A DNA stretch of 36,789 nt from an uncultured Methylococcaceae bacterium (GTDB lineage: Bacteria > Pseudomonadota > Gammaproteobacteria > Methylococcales > Methylomonadaceae), in NCBI GenBank assembly GCA_903866825.1, contig CAIPPE010000070.1, forward strand, positions 1-36,789, given 5' to 3'. A model generated the notes under the pieces. The model saw nothing but the letters and a program-made list of their open reading frames with translations. It made no database searches and was not told the DNA's origin. Within the stretch, counting starts at the first letter, position 1; every line of letters starts with the position of its first letter. Below, piece after piece: positions 16,853 to 25,781 of the stretch. The translations under genes and the position numbers were made by a program.

Positions 16853-17065
16853 ATGCCTTCATGTCAAGAGCTATACCAACAAGCAAATCAATTACCACCC
16901 TCAGAGAAACTACATCTAGCAGAATTATTATTAGCTGATTTAGATAAGCCTGATCAAGAAATTGATGTTATCTGGAAAGATGAAGCGCAAAAAAGGTGGC
17001 AAGCATACCAAGCGGGCGAGTTAATAACAGTTAGCTACGATACTATGATGCAGAAATATAAATGA
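16853..17065 (+). CDS. Addiction-module antitoxin component
   Basis: A 70-residue protein of the putative addiction-module family (short helical proteins with LPPSEKLHLAELLLADLD near 14-31 and a tail shaped DEAQKRWQAYQAGEL near 43-57). Such proteins pair with RelE/ParE toxins encoded immediately downstream. Here its TGA stop overlaps the ATG of the toxin frame by 4 bp (ATGA), the normal coupling, but the toxin is frameshifted. The antitoxin itself looks intact. Confidence 0.8.
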   Translation: MPSCQELYQQANQLPPSEKLHLAELLLADLDKPDQEIDVIWKDEAQKRWQAYQAGELITVSYDTMMQKYK

Positions 17066-17228
17066 AGATTGAACTCCGTGAAAGTGGAGTGCCCAAGCTG
17101 AATTAGATGATACTTTTAATTGGTATGAAACTCAATATCTAACATTAAGATCGCTGTTTTTAACGTGGTTTGACGCTTCTATTAGAAGAATTTCCTCTTA
17201 CCCACCGTCTTATATCCTATTACTATAG
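17062..17228 (+). pseudogene. RelE/ParE-type toxin, frameshifted and truncated
   Basis: The toxin starts MKIELRES at 17062 but meets a stop after 14 codons in that frame. From 17091 another frame (offset by two bases) reads AQAELDDTFNWYETQ, the typical first helix of ParE/RelE toxins, then a disturbed stretch, then FDASIRRISSYPPSY, the typical mid-domain, and stops at 17226-17228. The C-terminal beta strands with the usual catalytic residues are missing. The module is therefore an antitoxin with a dead toxin, followed directly by the 42-bp repeat array. Confidence 0.7.
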
Positions 17229-17237
17229 GGACATCTG

Positions 17238-17600
17238 GGCTTTCGAGAGGGGTCTCATGTATTCCTGCCGACAGTTAGAGTTTATCGCGTGGCTCTTCAA
17301 ACATTCCTATCGGCAGTGAGAGTTTATCGCGTGGCTCTTCAAACATTCCTATCGGCAGTGAGGGTTTATCGCGTGGACCTTCGAACATTCCTATCGGTAG
17401 TTAGAGTTTATCGCGTGGACCTTCGAACATTCCTATCGGTAGTTAGAGTTTATCGCGTGGACCTTCGAACATTCCTATCAACAGTGAGGGTTTATCGCGT
17501 GGACCTTCGCGTATTCTTATCGGTAGTGAGCGTTTATCGCGTGGACCTTCGTGTTTTCCTATCGGTAGTCAGCCTATAACGCACGGAAAAAGCTGAATAA
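17238..17600. repeat. 42-bp tandem repeat array (7 clear units plus degenerate ends)
   Basis: Seven contiguous units begin at 17280, 17322, 17364, 17406, 17448, 17490 and 17532, each exactly 42 bp and each opening with a GTTTATCGCGTGG-like core. A diverged unit in the same phase precedes them (17238-17279) and another starts at 17574. There are no spacers. The plus strand is open in one frame only, giving a 14-residue repeat VYRVDLRTFLSVVR; the other five frames are closed in most units. Units fall into two sub-types (GTGGCTCTTC versus GTGGACCTTC). No start codon with a ribosome-binding site is visible, so protein coding is doubtful. Confidence 0.85.
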
Positions 17601-17772
17601 TCGACTGTTACACCTCGTATATCGTCTGGAACATCGGGAGTATCGATCGTAACACCTCGACTATCGAGAGAAATACTTGATGATACGAGCGTTATTCGCC
17701 CTATTCCACAAAGAAAAAGCCAAATTATCGACTGGTGCACATCAAGTATCGATAGAAACACCGGTCTACCCA
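17600..17772. repeat. Degenerate repeats continuing the 42-bp periodicity
   Basis: Beyond the array, related blocks start at 17600, 17642 and 17727: each begins ATCGACTG or ATCGATCG, followed by a CACCTC- or CACATC-like segment. The first two are 42 bp apart; the third is 127 bp from the first, close to three periods. Both are preceded by a GAAAAAGC(T/C)-like stretch. The pattern suggests an older part of the same array, or a second diverged repeat family, worn down by mutation. Confidence 0.5.
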
Positions 17773-18052
17773 TCGTTTCTCATCGTGTTCCGCAAGATAA
17801 ACATGAACTACCGCGCGAAAAACCCTCAGTACTCATTGGAAAAACACCACCTCAGCCAGAAACACACAATAACACCTCAGCATTGCCAATGTGCGCATAG
17901 TTTTACACACACTTTTATCTGCAATTCTATGCTGCTTTAGTCATAATGGGTGTTGCTGTCTAGATAAAAGATTAAATCCATCAATCATTAACGATAGACC
18001 CGTTTCGCCAATCTAACTTATCTAACTTAAATGGTACTCAACTTTTAATATT
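17773..18052. other. Intergenic region before the PLD-SNF2 gene
   Basis: No convincing gene is seen. A plus-strand ORF crosses 17677-17940 but has no codon pattern, ribosome-binding site or family resemblance. A short direct repeat CTAACTTATCTAACTTA lies at about 18013-18030, close upstream of the next gene. A promoter for that gene is expected but no good hexamer pair was found. Confidence 0.4.
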
Positions 18053-20281
18053 ATGACTCTACGCCGATTCTCGTCCAGAACCCATCGTCTCGATCAAAGC
18101 TTTTTAGCCGAGCAACTTAAAGGTGCCAAGAGTTATCGACGCATTGCAGGTTATTTCACCAGCTCTTTATTTGAAGTGGCTAATGAATGGCTAGAAACGA
18201 TTCCTGATGTCAAAATCGTCTGTAATGTTGATATTCATCCAGATGATCTTAAAGTGGCACAGTGCAGAGAAGCCAAGATGTTGGGACGCTGGAATGCAAA
18301 TTCAATTGAGGTTGAAGCCTTATTAAATCGTGCGCGTTATCAACGTTTAGATGCGTTCTTACTTCGACATGGCCAAACCATTCGGGTAGCACCGGATAGC
18401 CTTTGTGGTTTTTTGCATGGAAAAGCCGGTGTTATTGAACGGGCTGACGGTCGCAAAGTTGGCTTTATCGGCTCAATGAATGAAACCAAAAATGGTTGGC
18501 AACAACATTATGAAATCTTGTGGGAAGATGATTCAGCCGAAGGTGTCGCTTGGATAGAAGCAGAATTTGATTATCTTTGGAATGCCGCTAAACCCCTCCC
18601 AGACGCTATTTGCAAAGAAGTCCGTCGGCGAAGTCATCGTCACGAAGTGACTTTAGAACAGGTAGCGGATGATGATAATCTAGCACCCGCTGCGTTAATT
18701 GAGTCACCTTTATATCGTGAAGGTTTATCGCTACAACCGTGGCAACAAAGTTTTATCACAGAATGTTTAAAACATTACCAAAATTACGGTGTAGTCCGAC
18801 TGTTACTGGCTGATGAAGTCGGTTTGGGTAAAACCTTATCGCTGGCAACCGCCGCTCTGGCGTTATGTTTACTCACTGAAAAAGAAAAACGCCGTCGTAA
18901 ACCGATTATTATTTTTGCACCGGCAACTCTTTGTGAACAATGGCAAACCGAGTTAATCGATAAATTAGGTATTCCCATTGCTCGTTGGCAAACGACCAAA
19001 AAAGTCTGGCTGGATGTCAACGAACGGACTATTTCTGCCTGTGGAGCGGAGCATATTTCGGTCTGTCCACTACGCATCGGCATCGTATCTACTGGCTTGA
19101 TGATGCGTGACTCTACCGAAAAACAACATTTACTCGGTTTAAATTATGGCTTGGTTATCCTGGATGAGGCGCATAAAGCACGAACTCGACAAGGCTTTGG
19201 CAAAAATGCGGGTGAGCCTAATGAGTTACTGGCCTTTATAATGGCTATTGCCGCCCGTTCTGACCATGTTTTACTGGGTACCGCCACACCTATTCAAACG
19301 ACCACTGAAGACTTATGGGACTTGGTGCGGGTCTTACATCAAGGTAAAGGTAACTTTGTTTTAGGCAATAACTTTGCCCGCTGGCATAAACCTGATGAAG
19401 TTTTACCGCTCATATCCGGGGAAGAAGAAGTTACCGATTTAAACATCGCCTGGGAATTATTACGCTCGCCTTTACCGCCCGTTAATTCCACTCAAGATAA
19501 TCCCGTTCGACGTTTATACAGTGCCATAAGACAGGACTTAAATCTGGAGTCTAAACCATCGGAGTCCTATCGCTTAACGGATTTAGATTTTGGCACTCGA
19601 CAAGATTTTGAAATGGAATTAGAACGAAAAGTCGCTAATGCCCCGTTCTTTCAACGTGAAAATCCTTTCGTTCGTCATGTTGTCTTACGCAAACGCACAA
19701 CGCTTGAAGAATCAGGACTGCTTAAACCCGTAGGCGTTAATGTGCATCCTGATCCTAATCGAGTCACGGATATTCATGGGTTTAATGCCTTGTTTGAACA
19801 CTTGGCATTAAGAACCGACTCAAACTTTAGGGATGCTTACAATGAGGCAATAGCGTTCGGTAAGGTCTTAGGTAAACGGGGCGGCTTTATGAAAAATCTA
19901 ATGCAACAACGCATTTGTTCCAGTATCGTCGCAGGTATTAATACTGCCAGTTCTTTACTCGAAGGCCGCACCTTACAAGAAGAAAACGATGAGATGGAAG
20001 CCGATATTGCTTTGCAAACGGATGAAGAACGTGCCGTTTTAGAACTGTTATTACATCGACTGAAAGCCTCTAAGGGTGATCCAAAATATGATGCTATCTT
20101 GCACTATCTAACAGTTGAAAACTGGCTTGAATACGGATGTATTATTTTTAGTCAATATTATGATACGGCGCGTTGGATTGCCGATTCTCTCGCTGAACAC
20201 TTCCCCGATGAAGCAATCGGCTTATATGCCGGTGCGGGCAGAAGCCGTCTATATCAACAAGGGACAGTGTCGGTATTTTAA
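18053..20281 (+). CDS. PLD-domain SNF2-type helicase, anti-phage type (N-terminal part, frameshifted)
   Basis: The first 742 residues of a protein that would be about 908 residues long. The N-terminus has a phospholipase D-like domain (FLHGKAGV near 121-128, FIGSMNETKNGW near 140-151). A SNF2-type ATPase follows: LLADEVGLGKT near 251-261, LVILDEAHKARTR near 366-378, and LGTATPIQTTTEDLWDLVRV near 407-426. The frame closes with VSVF-stop at 20279-20281, before the last helicase motifs. The missing part continues in the -1 frame to 20778, so a base has been lost or two gained near the T run at 20276-20279. Similar PLD-helicase proteins are annotated as anti-phage, and the DISARM helicase DrmD is a SNF2-type relative. 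Defence is an inference from family and location. Confidence 0.8.
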   Translation: MTLRRFSSRTHRLDQSFLAEQLKGAKSYRRIAGYFTSSLFEVANEWLETIPDVKIVCNVDIHPDDLKVAQCREAKMLGRWNANSIEVEALLNRARYQRLDAFLLRHGQTIRVAPDSLCGFLHGKAGVIERADGRKVGFIGSMNETKNGWQQHYEILWEDDSAEGVAWIEAEFDYLWNAAKPLPDAICKEVRRRSHRHEVTLEQVADDDNLAPAALIESPLYREGLSLQPWQQSFITECLKHYQNYGVVRLLLADEVGLGKTLSLATAALALCLLTEKEKRRRKPIIIFAPATLCEQWQTELIDKLGIPIARWQTTKKVWLDVNERTISACGAEHISVCPLRIGIVSTGLMMRDSTEKQHLLGLNYGLVILDEAHKARTRQGFGKNAGEPNELLAFIMAIAARSDHVLLGTATPIQTTTEDLWDLVRVLHQGKGNFVLGNNFARWHKPDEVLPLISGEEEVTDLNIAWELLRSPLPPVNSTQDNPVRRLYSAIRQDLNLESKPSESYRLTDLDFGTRQDFEMELERKVANAPFFQRENPFVRHVVLRKRTTLEESGLLKPVGVNVHPDPNRVTDIHGFNALFEHLALRTDSNFRDAYNEAIAFGKVLGKRGGFMKNLMQQRICSSIVAGINTASSLLEGRTLQEENDEMEADIALQTDEERAVLELLLHRLKASKGDPKYDAILHYLTVENWLEYGCIIFSQYYDTARWIADSLAEHFPDEAIGLYAGAGRSRLYQQGTVSVF

Positions 20282-20298
20282 GAGATACCCTTAAGCAC

Positions 20299-20778
20299 AT
20301 GGTTGCTGAACATAAGATTCGCATCATGGTTGCAACCGATGCCGCGTGTGAAGGTTTAAACTTACAAACCTTGGGTACTTTAATCAACGTGGATTTACCT
20401 TGGAATCCCACGAAACTGGAACAACGCATTGGTCGAATTAAGCGCTTTGGACAGTTACGTGATTATGTGGATATGCTGAATTTAGTCAATGAACAAACCG
20501 TTGATGAAAGAGTATATGAGCGTTTATCAGAACGGATGCATGATAAATTTAACCTGTTTGGTTCTTTGCCCGATACGATTAAAGATGAATGGATTGAGCA
20601 TATTGAAACACTGGATGAACAAATGGATCAGTATATTAACGCCCAAAAACGGGCTACCGGATTTGATTTGCGTTATAACTCACATTTATCGGCGCCTGAT
20701 AAAGATTGGCGCGATTGTTTTAATGTCTTATCCCAACGCGATTTTGGAACCCTGATGCGAGAGGGTTGGGCTAAATAA
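20299..20778 (+). CDS. PLD-SNF2 helicase, C-terminal part after the frameshift
   Basis: This frame holds the end of the helicase: VATDAACEGLNLQTLGTLIN near its start and NPTKLEQRIGRIKRFGQ (SF2 motifs V and VI, with arginine fingers), then a helical tail ending MREGWAK. The frame can be read back to about 20269 (GILRDTLKHM), joining the preceding ORF at YQQGTVSV. The ATG at 20299 is an internal methionine and probably not a natural start. Without these motifs the upstream part cannot hydrolyse ATP productively, so the gene is most likely inactive unless the frameshift is a sequencing error or is bypassed. Confidence 0.75.
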   Translation: MVAEHKIRIMVATDAACEGLNLQTLGTLINVDLPWNPTKLEQRIGRIKRFGQLRDYVDMLNLVNEQTVDERVYERLSERMHDKFNLFGSLPDTIKDEWIEHIETLDEQMDQYINAQKRATGFDLRYNSHLSAPDKDWRDCFNVLSQRDFGTLMREGWAK

Positions 20779-20856
20779 ATTTTCAGATCATTTTCAAGTT
20801 CAATTTGTGTTATTCTACTCGGCTAAATTTTATTCTATAAATTCTCATATCACTTT

Positions 20857-21483
20857 ATGCGAACACGCGTTAAAATTTGCGGATTTACTCGCGCTGAAGA
20901 TGCTGTTTATGCCTCTCAATTGGGTGTAGATGCCATTGGTCTGGTGTTTTATCCACCCAGTCCACGGGATGTTGACATTGACCAAGCGATTGATATTGTA
21001 AATGCGCTACCCGCATTTACCTCTGTGGTTGCCTTATTCGTCGATGAGCAGGAAGCACGTATACGTGAGATTTTGGCATGGGTGCCGATTGACTGTATTC
21101 AGTTTCATGGTGATGAACCCGCCGAAGCTTGCAGAATTTACGGTAAACGTTACATTAAGGCCATTCAAGTAAAAGACAGTATTGATTTGGCTACGCTAAC
21201 CCGTCAGTATCACGATGCTAATGGCCTATTGCTGGATGCTTATCATCCAGATGCAAAAGGCGGTACGGGTAGCCGTTTTAATTGGGATTTAATTCCCAAA
21301 CACTGTGCTCTGCCAATCATTTTGGCAGGTGGCTTGGATGATACCAACGCCAAACACGCAGTGCAAACAATTAGACCTTACGCGCTTGACGTCAGTAGTG
21401 GTGTCGAAGCAAAAAAAGGCATTAAAGACGCGCTGAAAATGGCGGCATTTATAAAACAAGTTTATGAGGGTGACCAGGAATAA
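20857..21483 (+). CDS. trpF: Phosphoribosylanthranilate isomerase
   Basis: TrpF isomerises N-(5-phosphoribosyl)anthranilate to CdRP in tryptophan synthesis. The 208-residue stand-alone TIM barrel opens with [12 protein letters not shown] (the catalytic Cys motif near residue 8), and has [11 protein letters not shown] near 29-39, FVDEQEARI near 62-70, [19 protein letters not shown] near 125-143 (catalytic Asp), and [10 protein letters not shown] and [14 protein letters not shown] at the phosphate-binding end. It starts the trpFBA-accD-folC cluster; the trpB start lies 1 bp after its stop. It is unfused, unlike the E. coli TrpCF. Confidence 0.95.
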   Translation: MRTRVKICGFTRAEDAVYASQLGVDAIGLVFYPPSPRDVDIDQAIDIVNALPAFTSVVALFVDEQEARIREILAWVPIDCIQFHGDEPAEACRIYGKRYIKAIQVKDSIDLATLTRQYHDANGLLLDAYHPDAKGGTGSRFNWDLIPKHCALPIILAGGLDDTNAKHAVQTIRPYALDVSSGVEAKKGIKDALKMAAFIKQVYEGDQE

Positions 21484-21484
21484 C

Positions 21485-22687
21485 ATGACCGAAAAATATA
21501 ATATGCCGGATGAACGGGGCCACTTTGGCCCTTACGGTGGAATTTTTGTTGCTGAAACACTAATGCCGCCTATTCAAGAACTCAATGAAGCGTATCAACG
21601 TTACTTAGCAGATCCAGAGTTTATTGCTGAACTGGATGCAGACTTAAAATATTATGTCGGTCGACCTTCACCCTTATATCATGCTGAACGCTGGAGTCGT
21701 GAACTGGGCGGCGCGCAAATCTATTTAAAGCGTGAAGACCTGAATCATACCGGCTCGCATAAAATCAACAATACGGTCGGTCAAGCCCTGTTAGCCAAAC
21801 GGATGGGTAAGACGCGAATTATCGCCGAAACAGGTGCAGGACAACACGGAGTTGCTACTGCGACGATTGCCGCAAGACTTGGACTGGAATGCGTAGTTTA
21901 TATGGGCGCCGTGGATGTTGCCAGACAGTCTTTAAACGTCTATCGAATGAAATTACTGGGCGCAACCGTGATTGCAGTTAAATCAGGCTCAAAAACCTTA
22001 AAAGATGCCTTAAACGAAGCACTCAGAGACTGGGTCACCAACGTTGACAATACCTTCTATATCATTGGTACTGTTGCCGGCCCCCACCCTTATCCAGCGA
22101 TGGTGAGAGATTTTCAATCGATTATTGGTCGCGAAGCTAAAGAACAATGCTTAGAGGCAACAGGACGTTTACCCGATGCGTTAGTCGCGTGTGTGGGTGG
22201 TGGCTCTAATGCGATCGGCCTTTTTTATCCTTTTATTGAGGACAAGTCCGTAAAAATGTACGGAGTTGAAGCCGCAGGGGATGGAGTGGCAACCGGTCGT
22301 CATTCAGCCCCCTTATGTGCGGGCCGTCCGGGCGTCTTACACGGTAATCGTACTTACCTGATGTGTGATGACGACGGAGAAATTATCGAAACCCACTCTA
22401 TTTCAGCAGGTCTGGATTACCCCGGTGTTGGCCCAGAACACGCCTGGTTAAAAGACACTGGCCGTGCTAACTACGTTAACATCACGGATACTGAAGCACT
22501 GGAAGGATTTTATGCCTTAACCCGTATGGAAGGTATTATTCCGGCCTTAGAATCAAGTCATGCAATGGCTTACACAATGAAACTTGCCCCTACGATGAGT
22601 AAAGATGAAACTATCATAATCAATCTATCGGGTCGGGGCGATAAAGATATGCAAACCATGGCTAAACGTGAGGGGATAGAACTGTGA
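21485..22687 (+). CDS. trpB: Tryptophan synthase beta chain
   Basis: TrpB condenses indole with L-serine using PLP. The chosen start is the ATG at 21485 ([19 protein letters not shown]), which gives 400 residues and lies 1 bp after trpF; an earlier in-frame codon at 21464 would overlap trpF and adds residues absent in the family. Landmarks are HTGSHKINN with the PLP lysine K93, [12 protein letters not shown] near 114-125, GGGSNAIG near 236-243 for the PLP phosphate, and the C-terminal LSGRGDKD. It overlaps trpA by 4 bp, as is usual for the two subunits. Confidence 0.96.
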   Translation: MTEKYNMPDERGHFGPYGGIFVAETLMPPIQELNEAYQRYLADPEFIAELDADLKYYVGRPSPLYHAERWSRELGGAQIYLKREDLNHTGSHKINNTVGQALLAKRMGKTRIIAETGAGQHGVATATIAARLGLECVVYMGAVDVARQSLNVYRMKLLGATVIAVKSGSKTLKDALNEALRDWVTNVDNTFYIIGTVAGPHPYPAMVRDFQSIIGREAKEQCLEATGRLPDALVACVGGGSNAIGLFYPFIEDKSVKMYGVEAAGDGVATGRHSAPLCAGRPGVLHGNRTYLMCDDDGEIIETHSISAGLDYPGVGPEHAWLKDTGRANYVNITDTEALEGFYALTRMEGIIPALESSHAMAYTMKLAPTMSKDETIIINLSGRGDKDMQTMAKREGIEL

Positions 22688-23487
22688 GTCGATTAGCTGC
22701 CAAATTTGAAGCACTTGCAAAAGCAGGCCGCAAAGCCTTAATTCCTTTTGTTACCGCTGGCGATCCAAGGCCCGACTTTACCGTGCCTTTAATGCACGAA
22801 ATGGTTAAAGCCGGTGTTGATGTCATTGAATTAGGTGTACCCTTCTCGGACCCAATGGCCGATGGCCCGGTTATTCAACGCGCGAGTGAACGTGCCCTGG
22901 CCCATAAAATGAGCCTTAGACGGACTCTGGAAACGGCTATAGAGTTTAGAAAAACAGATCAGGACACCCCGATTGTCTTAATGGGATATCTCAATCCTAT
23001 TGAAGCAATGGGTTACGCAGACTTTGCTAATGCCGCACAACGAGCTGATATTGACGGGGTTTTAACCGTAGACTTACCGCCTGAAGAGGGCCTGGAATGC
23101 AGTGCTTTATTAAAAGCACGTGGCATTGACCCCATTTTTCTGTTAGCACCGAATAGTACGGATGAACGTGTTAAAAAAATGGATGCGGCAGGCAGTGGTT
23201 ATATATATTATGTGTCTCTTAAAGGGGTCACTGGCGCAGGTCATTTAAATACGGCTGATGTAGAACATAAATTACAACAAATAAGAGCTAACACAAATTT
23301 ACCCATTGCTATTGGTTTTGGTGTAAAAGATGCGGCAACTGCAAAAACGATTGCTAACATAGGTGATGGCGTTGTGATTGGTAGCGCCCTCATTAATAAG
23401 ATTGAAGATAACTTAGACGATCTTGATCTAGCTAAACAAGAAATTATTACGCTATTAGCCTCTATACGCCAAGCGCTGGATAATTAA
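22684..23487 (+). CDS. trpA: Tryptophan synthase alpha chain
   Basis: TrpA cleaves indole-3-glycerol phosphate to indole, which is channelled to TrpB. The 267-residue TIM barrel has [13 protein letters not shown] near 21-33, [19 protein letters not shown] near 46-64 (with the catalytic Glu and Asp), [12 protein letters not shown] near 177-188, and [12 protein letters not shown] near 214-225. The start is GTG at 22684, inside a GTGA overlap with the trpB stop, so translation is coupled. The next gene, accD, starts 31 bp on. Confidence 0.95.
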   Translation: MSRLAAKFEALAKAGRKALIPFVTAGDPRPDFTVPLMHEMVKAGVDVIELGVPFSDPMADGPVIQRASERALAHKMSLRRTLETAIEFRKTDQDTPIVLMGYLNPIEAMGYADFANAAQRADIDGVLTVDLPPEEGLECSALLKARGIDPIFLLAPNSTDERVKKMDAAGSGYIYYVSLKGVTGAGHLNTADVEHKLQQIRANTNLPIAIGFGVKDAATAKTIANIGDGVVIGSALINKIEDNLDDLDLAKQEIITLLASIRQALDN

Positions 23488-23518
23488 AGAGCTATTAATA
23501 GTCCCAAGGAGCATACCC

Positions 23519-24475
23519 ATGAGCTGGTTTCAAATACTACTACCTAAAACCATTAGAACAGAGGGATCTAATAAAAAAGTAACTGTCCCTGAAGGATTAT
23601 GGACTAAATGTCCAAGCTGCAATGCGATTCTCTATAACAGTGAACTGGAAAGAAACCTGAGTGTTTGCCCAAAATGCGAACATCACATGCGCATTTCTGC
23701 GAGAGCACGTCTTGATATGTTTCTTGATGAAGAAGGAAGAGAAGAAATAGGCAAGAGCATTAAGCCTGTTGATCCGCTTAAATTCAGAGACACCAAGAAA
23801 TATAAAGAACGCATTACCATCGCCCAAAAACAAACCAAAGAAAGTGATGCTTTAGTGGTCATGAAGGGCAAACTTAGTGGCATTGATCTGGTTGTTGCAG
23901 CTTTCGAGTTTAAATTCATGGGCGGATCTATGGGGTCCGTTGTTGGTGAACGTTTTGTCCGTGGTGTCAATAAAAGTGTTGAATTAGGCATACCCTTTAT
24001 TGTTTTTACCGCAAGTGGCGGTGCGAGAATGCAGGAATCATTATTCTCTTTGTTTCAAATGGCAAAAACCAGTGCTGCGTTAACCCGGCTATCTGATGCA
24101 GGCATTCCTTTTATCTCTTTTATGACTGACCCCACTATGGGCGGTGTCTCTGCAAGTTTAGCGATGCTGGGTGACATTAATATTGCTGAACCCAATGCGT
24201 TAATTGGTTTTGCGGGTCCCAGAGTCATTGAACAAACGGTACGTGAAAAATTGCCTGATGGCTTTCAGCGTAGTGAATTTCTTCAGGAGCATGGCGCTAT
24301 TGATATGATTATTGATAGACGCGAAATCCGCTCTAAGGTAGCCAGCATTTTAGCATTATTAACCGAGGCTAAAAATAAGCCGTCAATAACTTTTCCACCT
24401 GCACCAATAACCATTGAAGCTGAAGAAGCAGATGAAAACCAGAAAAATGCTGAAACCACTTCTGAACTAGACTAA
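23519..24475 (+). CDS. accD: Acetyl-CoA carboxylase carboxyltransferase subunit beta
   Basis: AccD, with AccA, transfers the carboxyl group from biotin to acetyl-CoA, making malonyl-CoA for fatty acids. The 318-residue protein begins with the four-cysteine zinc ribbon (C31, C34, C50, C53), then a crotonase-type domain with SGGARMQE near 165-172, [17 protein letters not shown] near 203-219 and [17 protein letters not shown] near 230-246. A good Shine-Dalgarno (AAGGAG) lies 9 bp before the ATG. The trpF...accD-folC order is common in gammaproteobacteria. The acidic tail (about 300-318) is poorly conserved. Confidence 0.96.
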   Translation: MSWFQILLPKTIRTEGSNKKVTVPEGLWTKCPSCNAILYNSELERNLSVCPKCEHHMRISARARLDMFLDEEGREEIGKSIKPVDPLKFRDTKKYKERITIAQKQTKESDALVVMKGKLSGIDLVVAAFEFKFMGGSMGSVVGERFVRGVNKSVELGIPFIVFTASGGARMQESLFSLFQMAKTSAALTRLSDAGIPFISFMTDPTMGGVSASLAMLGDINIAEPNALIGFAGPRVIEQTVREKLPDGFQRSEFLQEHGAIDMIIDRREIRSKVASILALLTEAKNKPSITFPPAPITIEAEEADENQKNAETTSELD

Positions 24476-24497
24476 CAGAATCTGAAAATCAGCAATA

Positions 24498-25781
24498 ATG
24501 ATGCGTTTTGACTCGTTAAAGGGTTGGCTGGCATGGCAGGAAAGCCTACACCCCTTAGCGATTGATCTTGGCCTGGAAAGAGCAGCGAGAGTTTATCGTG
24601 CGCTTAATCCAGAGGCGGCCAAACCCTTAACCATTACCGTTGCGGGCACTAACGGCAAAGGCTCTTGTATTGCCTATCTTGAAGCTATTTATAAAGCCCA
24701 GGGTTACAGGGTAGGCTCTTATTCTTCGCCGCATATACTTAAATATAACGAAAGAATTAAAATTGATGGTAATCCCGTTTCAGATGAGCTTATTTGTGAA
24801 GCCTTTGCTAGAATAGAATCTGTTAGAGAGAATACGTCATTAAGCTATTTTGAATTTGGCACCCTGGCCGCTCTTGATATTTTCTGGCGTGCCAATCTGG
24901 ATATTCAATTGCTTGAAGTCGGTTTAGGTGGAAGGCTTGATGCTGTCAATATTATAGATGCTGATGTTGCCTTTATTTCAAGTATTGGTATTGACCATGT
25001 TGACTGGCTTGGGGCAACCAGGGAAGCCATCGGTGGAGAAAAAGCAGGTATCTTTAGAAGTGGCACTCCCGCTATTATTGGAGACCCTGCGCCACCCGAT
25101 TCGCTGATAAACTTCGGTGTTAAAAAAGGCGCTCAACTCTATTGTATTAATAAAGATTTCACCTATGGCAAACAAGCTTCAACATGGAACTGGACTTATG
25201 ACAAGCAAACAATTGATCAAATCCCGGAACCCGGATTAAAAGGCGAACATCAGTACCGCAATGCCTCAGCAGTAATCCTCGCCGTACATTTATTGAGAAA
25301 TAAACTGCCGGTCAGTGACAATTCAATTAGAACAGGTATAAAAAATAACCATTTACTCGGTCGCTTTCAATTAATTAATGATAAAATTCCAATTCTATTA
25401 GATGTTGGGCATAATCCAGAAGCCGTCAGAACCCTGGCCGACTATCTTAAAGCAACTTTTCCTAACAAAAGAATACATGCTATTTTTTCAATGATGAAAG
25501 ACAAGGACATAGCAAGTGTACTGGAAATTATGAATCCAGTGGTATACGATTGGTTTTTTTCACCATTAGCCAACCCAAGAACAGCATCAGAAGCCATCAT
25601 GCGAAAATTTTTCTCAGAAAGCCCGGCAGCCCGTGTCTATTTTGGCTTTAACGGTTTTAAGGATGCCTTCAACGCAGCAAAAAATCAATCGCGAGAAAAT
25701 GATTTACTGCTGGTTTTTGGATCTTTCTTTTTAGTATCTGATTGTTTGAATGAATTTGAAAAATGTGAGTTGATAAAATGA
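24498..25781 (+). CDS. folC: Folylpolyglutamate / dihydrofolate synthase
   Basis: FolC adds glutamate to dihydropteroate and to folates. The 427-residue Mur-ligase-like enzyme has the P-loop VAGTNGKGSC near 49-58, SYSSPHILKYNERI near 75-88, LLEVGLGGRLDAVNI near 138-152 and ISSIGIDHVDWLG near 160-172. The C-terminal domain has LLDVGHNPEA near 299-308. Two ATGs are adjacent (24498, 24501); the first is used here. Its end overlaps the SPOR-domain gene by 4 bp (ATGA). Confidence 0.94.
   Translation: MMRFDSLKGWLAWQESLHPLAIDLGLERAARVYRALNPEAAKPLTITVAGTNGKGSCIAYLEAIYKAQGYRVGSYSSPHILKYNERIKIDGNPVSDELICEAFARIESVRENTSLSYFEFGTLAALDIFWRANLDIQLLEVGLGGRLDAVNIIDADVAFISSIGIDHVDWLGATREAIGGEKAGIFRSGTPAIIGDPAPPDSLINFGVKKGAQLYCINKDFTYGKQASTWNWTYDKQTIDQIPEPGLKGEHQYRNASAVILAVHLLRNKLPVSDNSIRTGIKNNHLLGRFQLINDKIPILLDVGHNPEAVRTLADYLKATFPNKRIHAIFSMMKDKDIASVLEIMNPVVYDWFFSPLANPRTASEAIMRKFFSESPAARVYFGFNGFKDAFNAAKNQSRENDLLLVFGSFFLVSDCLNEFEKCELIK

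Noticed and set aside
17238-17600. CRISPR array
   Set aside because: The 42-bp units follow each other directly without variable spacers, and no cas gene is nearby.
17534-17773. Minus-strand 79-codon ORF
   Set aside because: It reads through the repeat array and its decayed flank, has no ribosome-binding site, and its residue pattern reflects the DNA repeats.
17677-17940. Plus-strand 87-codon ORF
   Set aside because: No start signal, family resemblance or codon pattern; it overlaps the degenerate repeats.
20269-20290. Programmed -1 ribosomal frameshift in the PLD-SNF2 gene
   Set aside because: The site lacks a classic X XXY YYZ slippery heptamer and no clear downstream stem was seen; a simple indel in the T run is more likely.
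20148-20429. Minus-strand 93-codon ORF over the frameshift site
   Set aside because: It is antisense to strongly conserved helicase motifs, which explain the sequence better.
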